Of a DNA stretch of 13,809 nt, positions 1 through 7,291 are shown one piece after another (the stretch's first letter is position 1; each line of letters begins with the position of its first letter). A program made the translations under genes and the position numbers. The DNA comes from Gammaproteobacteria bacterium. GTDB lineage: Bacteria; Pseudomonadota; Gammaproteobacteria; Steroidobacterales; Steroidobacteraceae. The notes beneath the pieces were generated by a model that did not search any database, had not been told where the DNA came from, and worked only from the letters and a program-made list of their open reading frames with translations. Where the stretch lies: assembly GCA_010031985.1 (NCBI GenBank), contig RGYP01000022.1, positions 1 through 13,809 on the forward strand, read 5' to 3'.

Positions 1-837
1 GATGATGATCCAGGGCTGTTGGAACAGTGCCTGAATTTGTTGACCGGCGGCGGCGGCGGCGACGCCTGCGAGAGTGTTCATCACCGCCATGCCCATGACG
101 TAGGTGAGCGACAGCGCAAAGGCGCGGCCGGTCGTCACCTGACTGCCCTGGCCGGCGATGATTCCGGAGAGGATCGGCACCATCGGCAGCACGCAAGGCG
201 TGAAGGCGAGCAGCAAGCCGAGACCAAAGAACGTGGCAAGCACCAAAGGCAGGCTGCCCGACTTGATGAGACCCGCGAGACGATCCTGTTCCGAGACGAA
301 CGGCGCCAAAGAATTGGTGGTGGTGGCGACATCGCCGCCGATTTTTGCTGGAGCGCTCGCCCTGTCTGTCTCGCTCGTGGCCGGCAGCGTGATTTTGAGG
401 CGGCGCTTTTCGGGCGGATAGCACAGGCCCTTCTCGGCGCAGCCTTGCAGACCGACGACCAGCGGCAGCTCGAGCGCGGCACCGGGCGTGCGCGACACGG
501 GCAGCGTGACGCTCACCGATTCGTGATACACCTGCTGCCGACCGAAGAATTCGTCCTCTTTCCATTCGCCGGCGGGGATGTCCGGCGTGCCGAGCGTCGC
601 GGGTGGCGCGCCTGCGGTCTCATCGAGCTTGAAGTTCAGGCGATGTCGATAGAGGTAATAGCCCGGTGTCACCAGAAAATCGACCCGCACTCGGTCCGCG
701 GCTTCGGCGAATACCTCGACCTTGAAGGCCTGATCGGGTGGCAGGAACTCCGACTCGCCGAACTGGGCGCGGCCGGGCAGGGCGGTCAGCGCAAAAAAGA
801 GGCCGAGGCAGGCGAGCAGGAACTGCTTCAATTTCAT
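1..837 (-). CDS. dsbD: Thiol:disulfide interchange protein DsbD, N-terminal 279 residues (partial, runs off left edge)
   Basis: This inner-membrane protein passes electrons from cytoplasmic thioredoxin to periplasmic thiol-disulfide proteins such as DsbC. The fragment begins with a signal peptide (MKLKQFLLACLGLFFALTAL, cleavage probably after GRA near residue 24). The periplasmic alpha domain follows, up to about residue 155, with the redox pair C133 and C139 in QGCAEKGLCYPP, as in the E. coli domain. After a linker, the membrane domain begins near residue 195 with FTPCVLPMVPILSG, where C215 is the first membrane redox cysteine. The second membrane cysteine and the C-terminal thioredoxin domain lie beyond the window. 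No in-frame start occurs further upstream before the groES promoter, so ATG at 837 is the likely start, although no good Shine-Dalgarno sequence precedes it. It is divergent from groES, and both act in protein folding. Family assignment is firm; regulation is not visible. Confidence 0.93.
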   Translation of the reverse strand, partial: MKLKQFLLACLGLFFALTALPGRAQFGESEFLPPDQAFKVEVFAEAADRVRVDFLVTPGYYLYRHRLNFKLDETAGAPPATLGTPDIPAGEWKEDEFFGRQQVYHESVSVTLPVSRTPGAALELPLVVGLQGCAEKGLCYPPEKRRLKITLPATSETDRASAPAKIGGDVATTTNSLAPFVSEQDRLAGLIKSGSLPLVLATFFGLGLLLAFTPCVLPMVPILSGIIAGQGSQVTTGRAFALSLTYVMGMAVMNTLAGVAAAAAGQQIQALFQQPWIII

Positions 838-889
838 GTGCTTAGGGGCTTCGGGATCAGCAGGCCGAGCAGCATAGCCGGGCCTGCCC

Positions 890-917
890 TTGAAATGGAA
901 CTTTCCGTCGCTATCAT
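890..917 (+). promoter_or_regulatory. Sigma70-type promoter of groESL
   Basis: A -35 box TTGAAA (890-895) and a -10 box TATCAT (912-917) are separated by 16 bp, and each matches consensus at 5 of 6 positions. Transcription would start near 923-925, inside the CIRCE operator. The sequence around -35 reads CTTGAAA, which resembles the sigma32 -35 element. No CCCCAT-like heat-shock -10 follows, so I read it as a housekeeping promoter controlled by a repressor. Confidence 0.7.
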
Positions 918-943
918 TAGCAGCCACGCAGGGAGAGTGCTAA
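917..943 (+). promoter_or_regulatory. CIRCE operator (HrcA binding site)
   Basis: The left arm TTAGCAGCC (917-925), a 9-bp spacer and the right arm GAGTGCTAA (935-943) match the CIRCE consensus TTAGCACTC-N9-GAGTGCTAA. The right arm is perfect and the left arm is 7 of 9. The site covers the predicted transcription start of groESL, as expected for repression by HrcA released on heat stress. The hrcA gene is not in this window. Confidence 0.88.
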
Positions 944-953
944 CACGCTCCCT
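930..953 (+). other. Inverted repeat in the groES 5' leader, overlapping the CIRCE right arm
   Basis: Arms AGGGAG (930-935) and CTCCCT (948-953) pair perfectly. An inner GTG/CAC pairing continues after one mismatch, around a 4-nt CTAA loop. It would form a hairpin in the leader RNA, or a second dyad sharing DNA with CIRCE. Its role is unknown. Confidence 0.6.
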
Positions 954-992
954 GTCACCTTCCAGTCAACCGTTAGTTTTCAGGAGCGAAAC

Positions 993-1286
993 ATGAAAAT
1001 TCGTCCGCTTCATGACCGCGTGATCGTGAAGCGCCTGGAGGAGGAACGCACCTCCCCGGGCGGTATCGTCATCCCCGACTCAGCCACCGAAAAGCCCTCG
1101 CAGGGCAAGGTCATTGCCATCGGCAAGGGCAAGATTCTCGAAGACGGCTCGGTCCGTGCGCTCGACGTCAAGGTCGGCGACAAGATCCTCTTCGGCAAGT
1201 ACAGCGGTACTGAAGTGAAGGTCGACGGCGAAGATCTCCTCGTGATGCGCGAGGAAGACATCATGGCCATCATCGAAGGCAAGTAA
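993..1286 (+). CDS. groES: Co-chaperonin GroES (Cpn10)
   Basis: This is the heptameric lid that caps the GroEL ring during ATP-driven protein folding in the cytoplasm. The 97-residue product has the usual length and the canonical start MKIRPLHDRVIVKR. The mobile loop spans roughly residues 16-33 and contains GGIVIPD, the part that contacts GroEL. The family motif VKVGDKILFGKYSGTEV is followed by the C-terminal EEDIMAIIEG. A good ribosome binding site, AGGAG (981-985), precedes the ATG. groEL follows after 30 bp in the same operon. The CIRCE operator and promoter upstream predict HrcA-controlled heat induction. Nothing in the protein is unusual. Confidence 0.98.
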   Translation: MKIRPLHDRVIVKRLEEERTSPGGIVIPDSATEKPSQGKVIAIGKGKILEDGSVRALDVKVGDKILFGKYSGTEVKVDGEDLLVMREEDIMAIIEGK

Positions 1287-1316
1287 GCCTAATTATTTCA
1301 CCGAAGGAACAATCAA

Positions 1317-2956
<1,640 letters not shown>

Positions 2957-2960
<4 letters not shown>

Positions 2961-2973
2961 GCCACGGGCTTAC
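2957..2973 (+). other. Perfect 7-bp stem hairpin spanning the groEL stop codon
   Basis: GTAAGCC (2957-2963) and GGCTTAC (2967-2973) form a perfect stem with a 3-nt ACG loop, and the TAA stop codon sits in the left arm. No T-tract follows, so it is not a terminator by itself. It may protect the mRNA 3' end or be incidental. Confidence 0.5.
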
Positions 2974-3003
2974 CTGATCCCAAGAGTCCAAAGAGACAGA
3001 AAG

Positions 3004-3036
3004 ACCCCGGGGGGAAACTCCCGGGGTTTTTTCTTT
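3004..3036 (+). terminator. Rho-independent terminator of groESL
   Basis: A GC-rich stem of CCCCGGG (3005-3011) with CCCGGGG (3020-3026) extends inward through G-T and G-C pairs to a GAAA tetraloop (3014-3017). It is followed directly by TTTTTTCTTT. This is a textbook intrinsic terminator 44 bp after the groEL stop codon. Confidence 0.95.
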
Positions 3037-3037
3037 G

Positions 3038-3105
3038 AGCGTGCAGGGCAGCAAAGCGTGCACGGCCGGACAGCGTGCACGGCAGGAAGGCGTGCGTCGC
3101 AGACG
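3038..3105 (+). repeat. Four degenerate 17-bp tandem repeats
   Basis: Copies begin at 3038, 3055, 3072 and 3089, a strict 17-bp period. The shared core is AGCGTGCA followed by C/G and GGC. Copies 1 and 3, and copies 2 and 3, agree at 15 of 17 positions; copy 4 is the most diverged (GGCGTGCGTCGC). The array fills the space between the groEL terminator and the promoter of the HD-GYP-like gene, so an operator array is possible. Simple slippage repeat is the alternative. Confidence 0.75.
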
Positions 3106-3128
3106 ACGCGGTGGGACTGCCGACGATC

Positions 3129-3137
3129 TGCTATAAA
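3129..3137 (+). promoter_or_regulatory. Extended -10 promoter element of the HD-GYP-like gene
   Basis: TGCTATAAA gives an extended -10 (TGN) joined to TATAAA, a 5-of-6 match. No convincing -35 box is seen around 3109-3114, which is usual for extended -10 promoters. The predicted transcription start, about 3143-3146, falls at or just before the ATG at 3146. Confidence 0.6.
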
Positions 3138-3145
3138 TATGGGGT

Positions 3146-4345
3146 ATGTCGGGCGTATCTACAACGCGCAGCAGCGACACCCCGCGGACGGGTGGGCGCG
3201 AGGCCTTCGCGTCGCTCGGCGCCGTGCTCAACCGCGTGGTCGTCGGTGAGCCGCTGCCGCTCGACATTTACGACAAGGAGCAGGTGTTGCTGCTGGCGAA
3301 CGGCAACGTCGTCGAGTCCGCCCGCCAGTTGCAGCTGCTCGTCGAGCGCGGCGGGCTGGTGCTGCTCAAAGAAGTCACCGATCCTTTTCAGGTGGTGCTG
3401 CATGCGCCGCGCGCGCAGTTGCCCGAAGTGTGGAGTTCGATCCGGCAGCGGGTGACGCAGTTGCTGAGCAGTGTCGATGAGCCGCAGCTCGAAAATCGCA
3501 TGCAGGCTGCATTGCCCTTGGTGCAAACGTTGATCGAGCGCGATCCCGATCTCGCCATTTTCCAGATCATCAGACAGAGCAAGGCAGAGCGGGGTGCGTA
3601 CGGTTCGCTGCAGGCCATGCAAACCTCCGCGCTCGCCATGATGCTGGCCAACAGGTTGGGCTGGATGGGCGGAATGATCGATCTTGCCGCCAAGTGCGCG
3701 CTGACCATGAACCTTTCCATTCTCGAGTCGATGTCGCCGGTGTTCCTGCAGAGCGATCAAAGAAATCATCCGACGCGCAGTCGAGAGATTTTGCAGAATG
3801 CCGGCATTACGGACCCGGACTGGCTCGAAGCGGTCGAGCAACACCACGAGCGCCCCGATGGGTCCGGTTATCCGCGGGGTATCACCGAAGTGAACGAGGC
3901 CAGCCAGCTCGTGCAGTGCGTCGAAGTGTTCGTGGAAGGCCTTGGCAGGGCGGCGGGTCACTCGGCGGTGACGGCCACGGGTCTGCTGCGACAAATGTAT
4001 CTCGAGGCACCGAAGAGCACGTTCGTTGCAGCGCTCATCAAAGAATTAGGCATCTACCCGCCGGGATCGATCGTTCGACTCGACAATGGCGAGATCGGCA
4101 TGGTGGTGCAGCGCGGCCTGACCACCACGGCGCCTCTGGTTGCCGTGCTCGACCCCGATTGGAGCGTTCCGCCCGAACCGAGGATCCGTGACACGGCTTC
4201 GGCGAACTACGCGGTGATCGGCGTGCTGCCGCCGCGCGATGGTCGGGGACGCGAGGCCGCCACCGCCGAAGAGGCCTGGGATCGGGCGATTGCTGCTCTG
4301 CCGCAGGCGGCTCCTGCAGTGAACGAAGAGCCCGATCAGGTCTAA
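3146..4345 (+). CDS. Degenerate HD-GYP domain protein, probably catalytically inactive
   Basis: Active HD-GYP proteins hydrolyse cyclic di-GMP with a metal centre. This 399-residue protein has the usual N-terminal segment seen before HD-GYP domains (residues 34-70, GEPLPLDIYDKEQVLLLANG through ERGG). The HD-GYP core follows at about 125-300, then the YPPGSIVRLDNGEIGMVVQRG segment (304-324) typical of such proteins. Within the core, the position expected to hold HDIGK reads CALTMNLSIL (184-193), and the first His of the core appears to be Q157. The second half is retained: H208, HHERPDGSGYP at 233-243. Loss of the HD dyad argues against phosphodiesterase activity, so a c-di-GMP-binding or protein-interaction role is more likely (inference). 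There is no signal peptide or membrane segment, so it should be cytoplasmic. ATG 3146 is the first start after an in-frame stop; it lacks a spaced ribosome binding site, so a leaderless start or a later GTG is possible. Confidence 0.82.
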   Translation: MSGVSTTRSSDTPRTGGREAFASLGAVLNRVVVGEPLPLDIYDKEQVLLLANGNVVESARQLQLLVERGGLVLLKEVTDPFQVVLHAPRAQLPEVWSSIRQRVTQLLSSVDEPQLENRMQAALPLVQTLIERDPDLAIFQIIRQSKAERGAYGSLQAMQTSALAMMLANRLGWMGGMIDLAAKCALTMNLSILESMSPVFLQSDQRNHPTRSREILQNAGITDPDWLEAVEQHHERPDGSGYPRGITEVNEASQLVQCVEVFVEGLGRAAGHSAVTATGLLRQMYLEAPKSTFVAALIKELGIYPPGSIVRLDNGEIGMVVQRGLTTTAPLVAVLDPDWSVPPEPRIRDTASANYAVIGVLPPRDGRGREAATAEEAWDRAIAALPQAAPAVNEEPDQV

Positions 4346-4355
4346 GCCTTGCGAA

Positions 4356-5390
4356 CTAGCCGCGACGCCGACGCACCCGCGGCGCGGCGCCCGACGCCGA
4401 GCCTGCGGCGCGATCGAGGTTCCCCGACAGCTGCGCGCGCGCGCCGGTGCTGATCTGGCCCAACGTGGCTTCGAGCATGACGGCGTCCGGACGAGTTCCC
4501 GGAACGTAGGCATCGAGCGCCTTGCGCATCGCTGCAAGATGTTCGGGCGAGGTGCCGCAGCAGCCGCCGATGATGCGCGCGCCCGAATCGACCGCGAGTT
4601 GCACGTAGCGCGCCATGAGTTCGGGCGTACCGTCGTAGCGAATCGCTCCATCGACGTACTGCGGAATGCCGCAGTTGGCTTTGGCGACCAGCACCATGTC
4701 GGGATCAGCCGCTGCACTCAGGTTGAGGATCGAGGCGACGAGCTCGGACGGACCGACGCCGCAATTGCTGCCGCAGGCTGCGAGGTGGTGACGACGCGCG
4801 ATCTGCGCGAGATCGGCCGGCGTCACCGACATCATGGTGCGACCGTTGGTGTCGAAAGAGAGCGTGCTGACCACGGGAAGGCCCGCGGTTTTTGCGCCCT
4901 CGATCGCCGCTTCGACCTCTTCGGTCGAAGAAAGCGTTTCGATCCAGAGCACATCGGCGCCACCCTCGGCGAGCGCTGCGGCCTGCTCGGCGAAAGCGGT
5001 GCGCGCATCGGCGATCGACAGCGGGCCGAGGGGCTCTAAGATTTCGCCGGTCGGCCCCATGCTGCCGGCCACCAGAACCTCACGACCGCTCGCGTCGGCG
5101 ACCGATCGCGCGAGCTGCGCGGCGGCACGGTTGAGTTCGCGAACACGGTGCTCTGCCGAGTGCAACTTCAGGCGATAGCGTGTGCCACCGAAGGTATTGG
5201 TGAGGATCAGGTCGGCGCCGGCGTCGACGAAGCGCTGGTGCAGCAACTTGATGCGGTCGGGGTGATCGACGTTCCAGAGTTCGGGGGCATCGCCCGACAC
5301 CAGACCCATTTCGAAAAGATTGCTGCCGGTCGCGCCATCGGCGAGCAGACAGGGGCGGCGGGAGAGCAGGTCGGCGAGGCGATTGTTCAT
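4356..5390 (-). CDS. Betaine--homocysteine / homocysteine S-methyltransferase
   Basis: This is a cytoplasmic zinc enzyme that moves a methyl group to homocysteine to make methionine. The 344-residue protein is one S-methyltransferase TIM barrel at about residues 10-294. It has LLADGATGSNLFEMGL near the N-terminus, LTNTFGGTRYRL at 63-74, GSMGPTGE at 109-116, and the zinc ligands C210 (SNCGVGPSEL) and C277-C278 (GGCCGTSPEHL). The resemblance is to the stand-alone bacterial betaine-homocysteine type rather than full-length MetH, because no cobalamin or activation domains follow. The actual methyl donor cannot be read from sequence; glycine betaine or S-methylmethionine are both possible. The last 45 residues form a low-complexity extension ending in basic RVRRRRG. 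It converges on the HD-GYP-like gene with only 10 bp between stop codons and is divergent from the YHYH gene. The Shine-Dalgarno sequence is weak. Confidence 0.9.
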   Translation of the reverse strand: MNNRLADLLSRRPCLLADGATGSNLFEMGLVSGDAPELWNVDHPDRIKLLHQRFVDAGADLILTNTFGGTRYRLKLHSAEHRVRELNRAAAQLARSVADASGREVLVAGSMGPTGEILEPLGPLSIADARTAFAEQAAALAEGGADVLWIETLSSTEEVEAAIEGAKTAGLPVVSTLSFDTNGRTMMSVTPADLAQIARRHHLAACGSNCGVGPSELVASILNLSAAADPDMVLVAKANCGIPQYVDGAIRYDGTPELMARYVQLAVDSGARIIGGCCGTSPEHLAAMRKALDAYVPGTRPDAVMLEATLGQISTGARAQLSGNLDRAAGSASGAAPRVRRRRG

Positions 5391-5437
5391 TGAATCATCC
5401 GTGATTCCGTTGCGCGGGCGCTATCGTAGCGGACACG

Positions 5438-5457
5438 GACGGGTCGCGCGACCCGTC
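5438..5457. promoter_or_regulatory. Perfect 20-bp palindrome in a divergent intergenic region
   Basis: GACGGGTCGC is followed directly by its exact reverse complement, GCGACCCGTC. With no spacer, it fits a dyad operator better than a hairpin terminator, and no T-tract follows on either strand. It sits in the 107-bp gap between the divergent methyltransferase and YHYH lipoprotein genes, about 47 bp upstream of the former and 40 bp upstream of the latter, so it could control either or both. Confidence 0.55.
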
Positions 5458-5497
5458 GATGCAGAAACTCGCCGGCGGGTAAGTTAACCTTTGCTGC

Positions 5498-6736
5498 ATG
5501 TCTAAAGTTCTCGCTACGCTGCAGGCGCCACTCGCGGCGCTCGTGTTGGTCACGCTCTCGGGCTGCGGCGGTGGCGGTGGGAGTGGCGAAGGCGGCGGGA
5601 TCACGACGGTGACGCCGCGCAGTGCGCCCGGTGCACCGACCATCGGCACCGCGACGGCCGGCAACGGCAGCGCAACGGTTGCCTTCACCGCGCCATCTTC
5701 GGATGGCGGCGCGGCGATCAGCGGCTACACGGTGTCTTGCACGGGCGGTGGCGTGACGCGCACGGCGACCGGTGCTGCGAGCCCGATCACCGTCACGGGA
5801 CTCGCCAACGGCACGGCCTACAGCTGCTCCGTCACGGCGACCAATTCGATCGGCAACAGTGCGCCGTCGGGAGCGGTGCAGGTGACGCCGACGACGGGCG
5901 CCACGACCTACAACACCGATGGCGTGCTCTGTGCCTACTCGGTGTCGGAGTTCAACAATTCGCCTTCGGTCAATGCCAGTGCGAGTGCGTTCTGGAGCTG
6001 CAACCCGAATCGCGCGCTGGTCGCCAACGCCATCCCCAATCACGCGGTCGGCACTTTCCCGAACGCAAACAATCCGAACCCCATTCGCGCGCAACAGATC
6101 AGCGCGACCTTTCCGCTGCGTCCGGCGATCGCCAACGCCAACGGCAACAACGTGATGGTGCCGGGTCATGCGATCAACGGCGTGAAATTCGAACCCGGTA
6201 CGGGCGGCACCTGCGACGGCGCGAATCCGCCGAACTGCACCGCGATCGGGGGCACGGGCGCATGGCGCATGGAGGCTCTCGCTCCGTCAGCGTTCAATTT
6301 CGGTACCGACAGCAACAACGCGCACGTGCAGCCGACCGGCGAATACCACTATCACGGCTTGCCGACCGGGCTGATCAACAAGCTTGGCAAGGGCACGGCC
6401 ATGACGCTCGTGGGTTGGGCCGCCGACGGCTTTCCGATTTACGCGCGCTACGGTTACAGCAGCGCCAACGATGCGACTTCCGCGATCAAGGAACTCGTTT
6501 CGAGTTGGCGTATCAAGGCCACGCCCGACAGTGGCAGACCGGCCACCACGCTTTATCCGATGGGGTCTTTCCTGCAGGATTACGAATACGCGGCAGGTCT
6601 CGGTGATCTCGATCAGTGCAACGGTCGTACGGGCGTGACCCCGGAATTTCCGAATGGCATTTATTACTACGTGATCACGCAGACCTTCCCTTTCGTCGGC
6701 CGTTGCATCCGCGGTTCGACGTCTCCGGGTGCGTGA
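5498..6736 (+). CDS. YHYH domain lipoprotein with an N-terminal fibronectin type III domain
   Basis: This 412-residue exported protein has no function I can name. A short signal peptide ends in the lipobox LSGC, making C23 the likely lipidated cysteine, and a glycine-rich linker follows. Residues 42-132 form a fibronectin type III domain (APGAPTIGTATAGNGSATVA to NSIGNSAPSGAVQVTPT). The YHYH domain covers about 135-405, with the namesake YHYHG at 283-287, GWAADGFPIYARYG at 306-319, and DQCNGRTG and PNGIYYYVIT towards the end. Several cysteines (C145, C168, C239, C247, C374, C403) could form disulfides outside the cytoplasm. The histidine motif suggests metal binding, but that is inference. The downstream EF-hand gene overlaps its end, so the two are probably one operon. 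The ATG lacks a strong ribosome binding site. Confidence 0.88.
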   Translation: MSKVLATLQAPLAALVLVTLSGCGGGGGSGEGGGITTVTPRSAPGAPTIGTATAGNGSATVAFTAPSSDGGAAISGYTVSCTGGGVTRTATGAASPITVTGLANGTAYSCSVTATNSIGNSAPSGAVQVTPTTGATTYNTDGVLCAYSVSEFNNSPSVNASASAFWSCNPNRALVANAIPNHAVGTFPNANNPNPIRAQQISATFPLRPAIANANGNNVMVPGHAINGVKFEPGTGGTCDGANPPNCTAIGGTGAWRMEALAPSAFNFGTDSNNAHVQPTGEYHYHGLPTGLINKLGKGTAMTLVGWAADGFPIYARYGYSSANDATSAIKELVSSWRIKATPDSGRPATTLYPMGSFLQDYEYAAGLGDLDQCNGRTGVTPEFPNGIYYYVITQTFPFVGRCIRGSTSPGA

Positions 6737-7274
6737 CCTCACGGTGTCGCGGCGTCGAGTCGGTCTGATTTCTTTGATCGGTCTCTTGGCCGCGCTGCCG
6801 GCGGCGGCACATCTCATGGAAGATCAGCAGGGCACGCTCAATATCGTCGATGCGCGGGGTTACCTGGTGATTTCTTTGCCCGTGAGCGCCTTGCGCGGGG
6901 TCGACGACAACCGCGACGGTCGCCTCGACGGTCGCGAATTGCAGCGCCACGCTGCAGCGATCGAGCGTGATTTGCGCGCGCGTGTACGCATTGCCGATGG
7001 TGAGGTCGCCGTGCCTTTGGAGGGCGTGCTGCTCAATCTCTCGGCGGACGAGCAGCATCGGGAAGGGGGTCCTGCCACGCACCTCGTGATGCTGGCCGTG
7101 GCGATGTTCCCGCAGTCGCCGCGCCGTCCGCGGCTCGAGCTGCGCGTCTTTGGTCGGTCACCGGCGGAGCGAACCTACCGGTTCGTTGCGACCCGCCGCA
7201 GCGCCTCGGGTCGCAGCGAAGAAGACCTGCAGCGGTTCACGCCGCGCTCGCCGCGGCACGAATTCTTTGAATAG
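6729..7274 (+). CDS. Secreted EF-hand domain protein
   Basis: This 181-residue protein has a signal peptide (RRRVGLISLIGLLAALPAAA, cleavage near residue 27 before HLMEDQQG) and one canonical EF-hand loop at 59-70. The calcium-ligand positions are D59, N61, D63, the residue-7 carbonyl (R65), D67 and E70. The flanking helix is short and no second EF-hand is evident. The rest, a beta-rich region to about 155, matches no domain I can name. Translation is taken from GTG 6729, overlapping the YHYH gene by 8 nt. GTG 6744 is an alternative that gives a tidier signal peptide starting VSRRRVG. Overlap with the YHYH gene suggests the two products act together outside the cytoplasm. It converges on iorB with 17 bp between stop codons. 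Confidence 0.78.
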   Translation: MRDLTVSRRRVGLISLIGLLAALPAAAHLMEDQQGTLNIVDARGYLVISLPVSALRGVDDNRDGRLDGRELQRHAAAIERDLRARVRIADGEVAVPLEGVLLNLSADEQHREGGPATHLVMLAVAMFPQSPRRPRLELRVFGRSPAERTYRFVATRRSASGRSEEDLQRFTPRSPRHEFFE

Positions 7275-7291
7275 ATCGTCGGTCGACCTGC

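Noticed and set aside
889..917. Sigma32 heat-shock promoter before groES
   Set aside because: CTTGAAA resembles the sigma32 -35 box, but no CCCCAT-like -10 follows at the right distance, while a TATCAT -10 and CIRCE do.
19..996. 325-codon plus-strand open frame across the left edge
   Set aside because: It runs antisense to dsbD and then across the groES promoter and CIRCE region. Its translation is rich in Arg, Gln and Gly without domain features.
3055..3105. CRISPR-like repeat array
   Set aside because: The 17-bp units are directly adjacent, with no unique spacers of CRISPR length and no cas genes nearby.
5391..5497. SAM or other riboswitch before the homocysteine methyltransferase
   Set aside because: Only about 47 nt separate the start codon from the palindrome, and no riboswitch-like multi-stem layout is visible on the minus strand.
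5387..6169. 260-codon minus-strand frame opposite the YHYH gene
   Set aside because: The product is almost entirely Arg, Ala and Gly-rich shadow sequence, and it overlaps the methyltransferase start and the intergenic palindrome.
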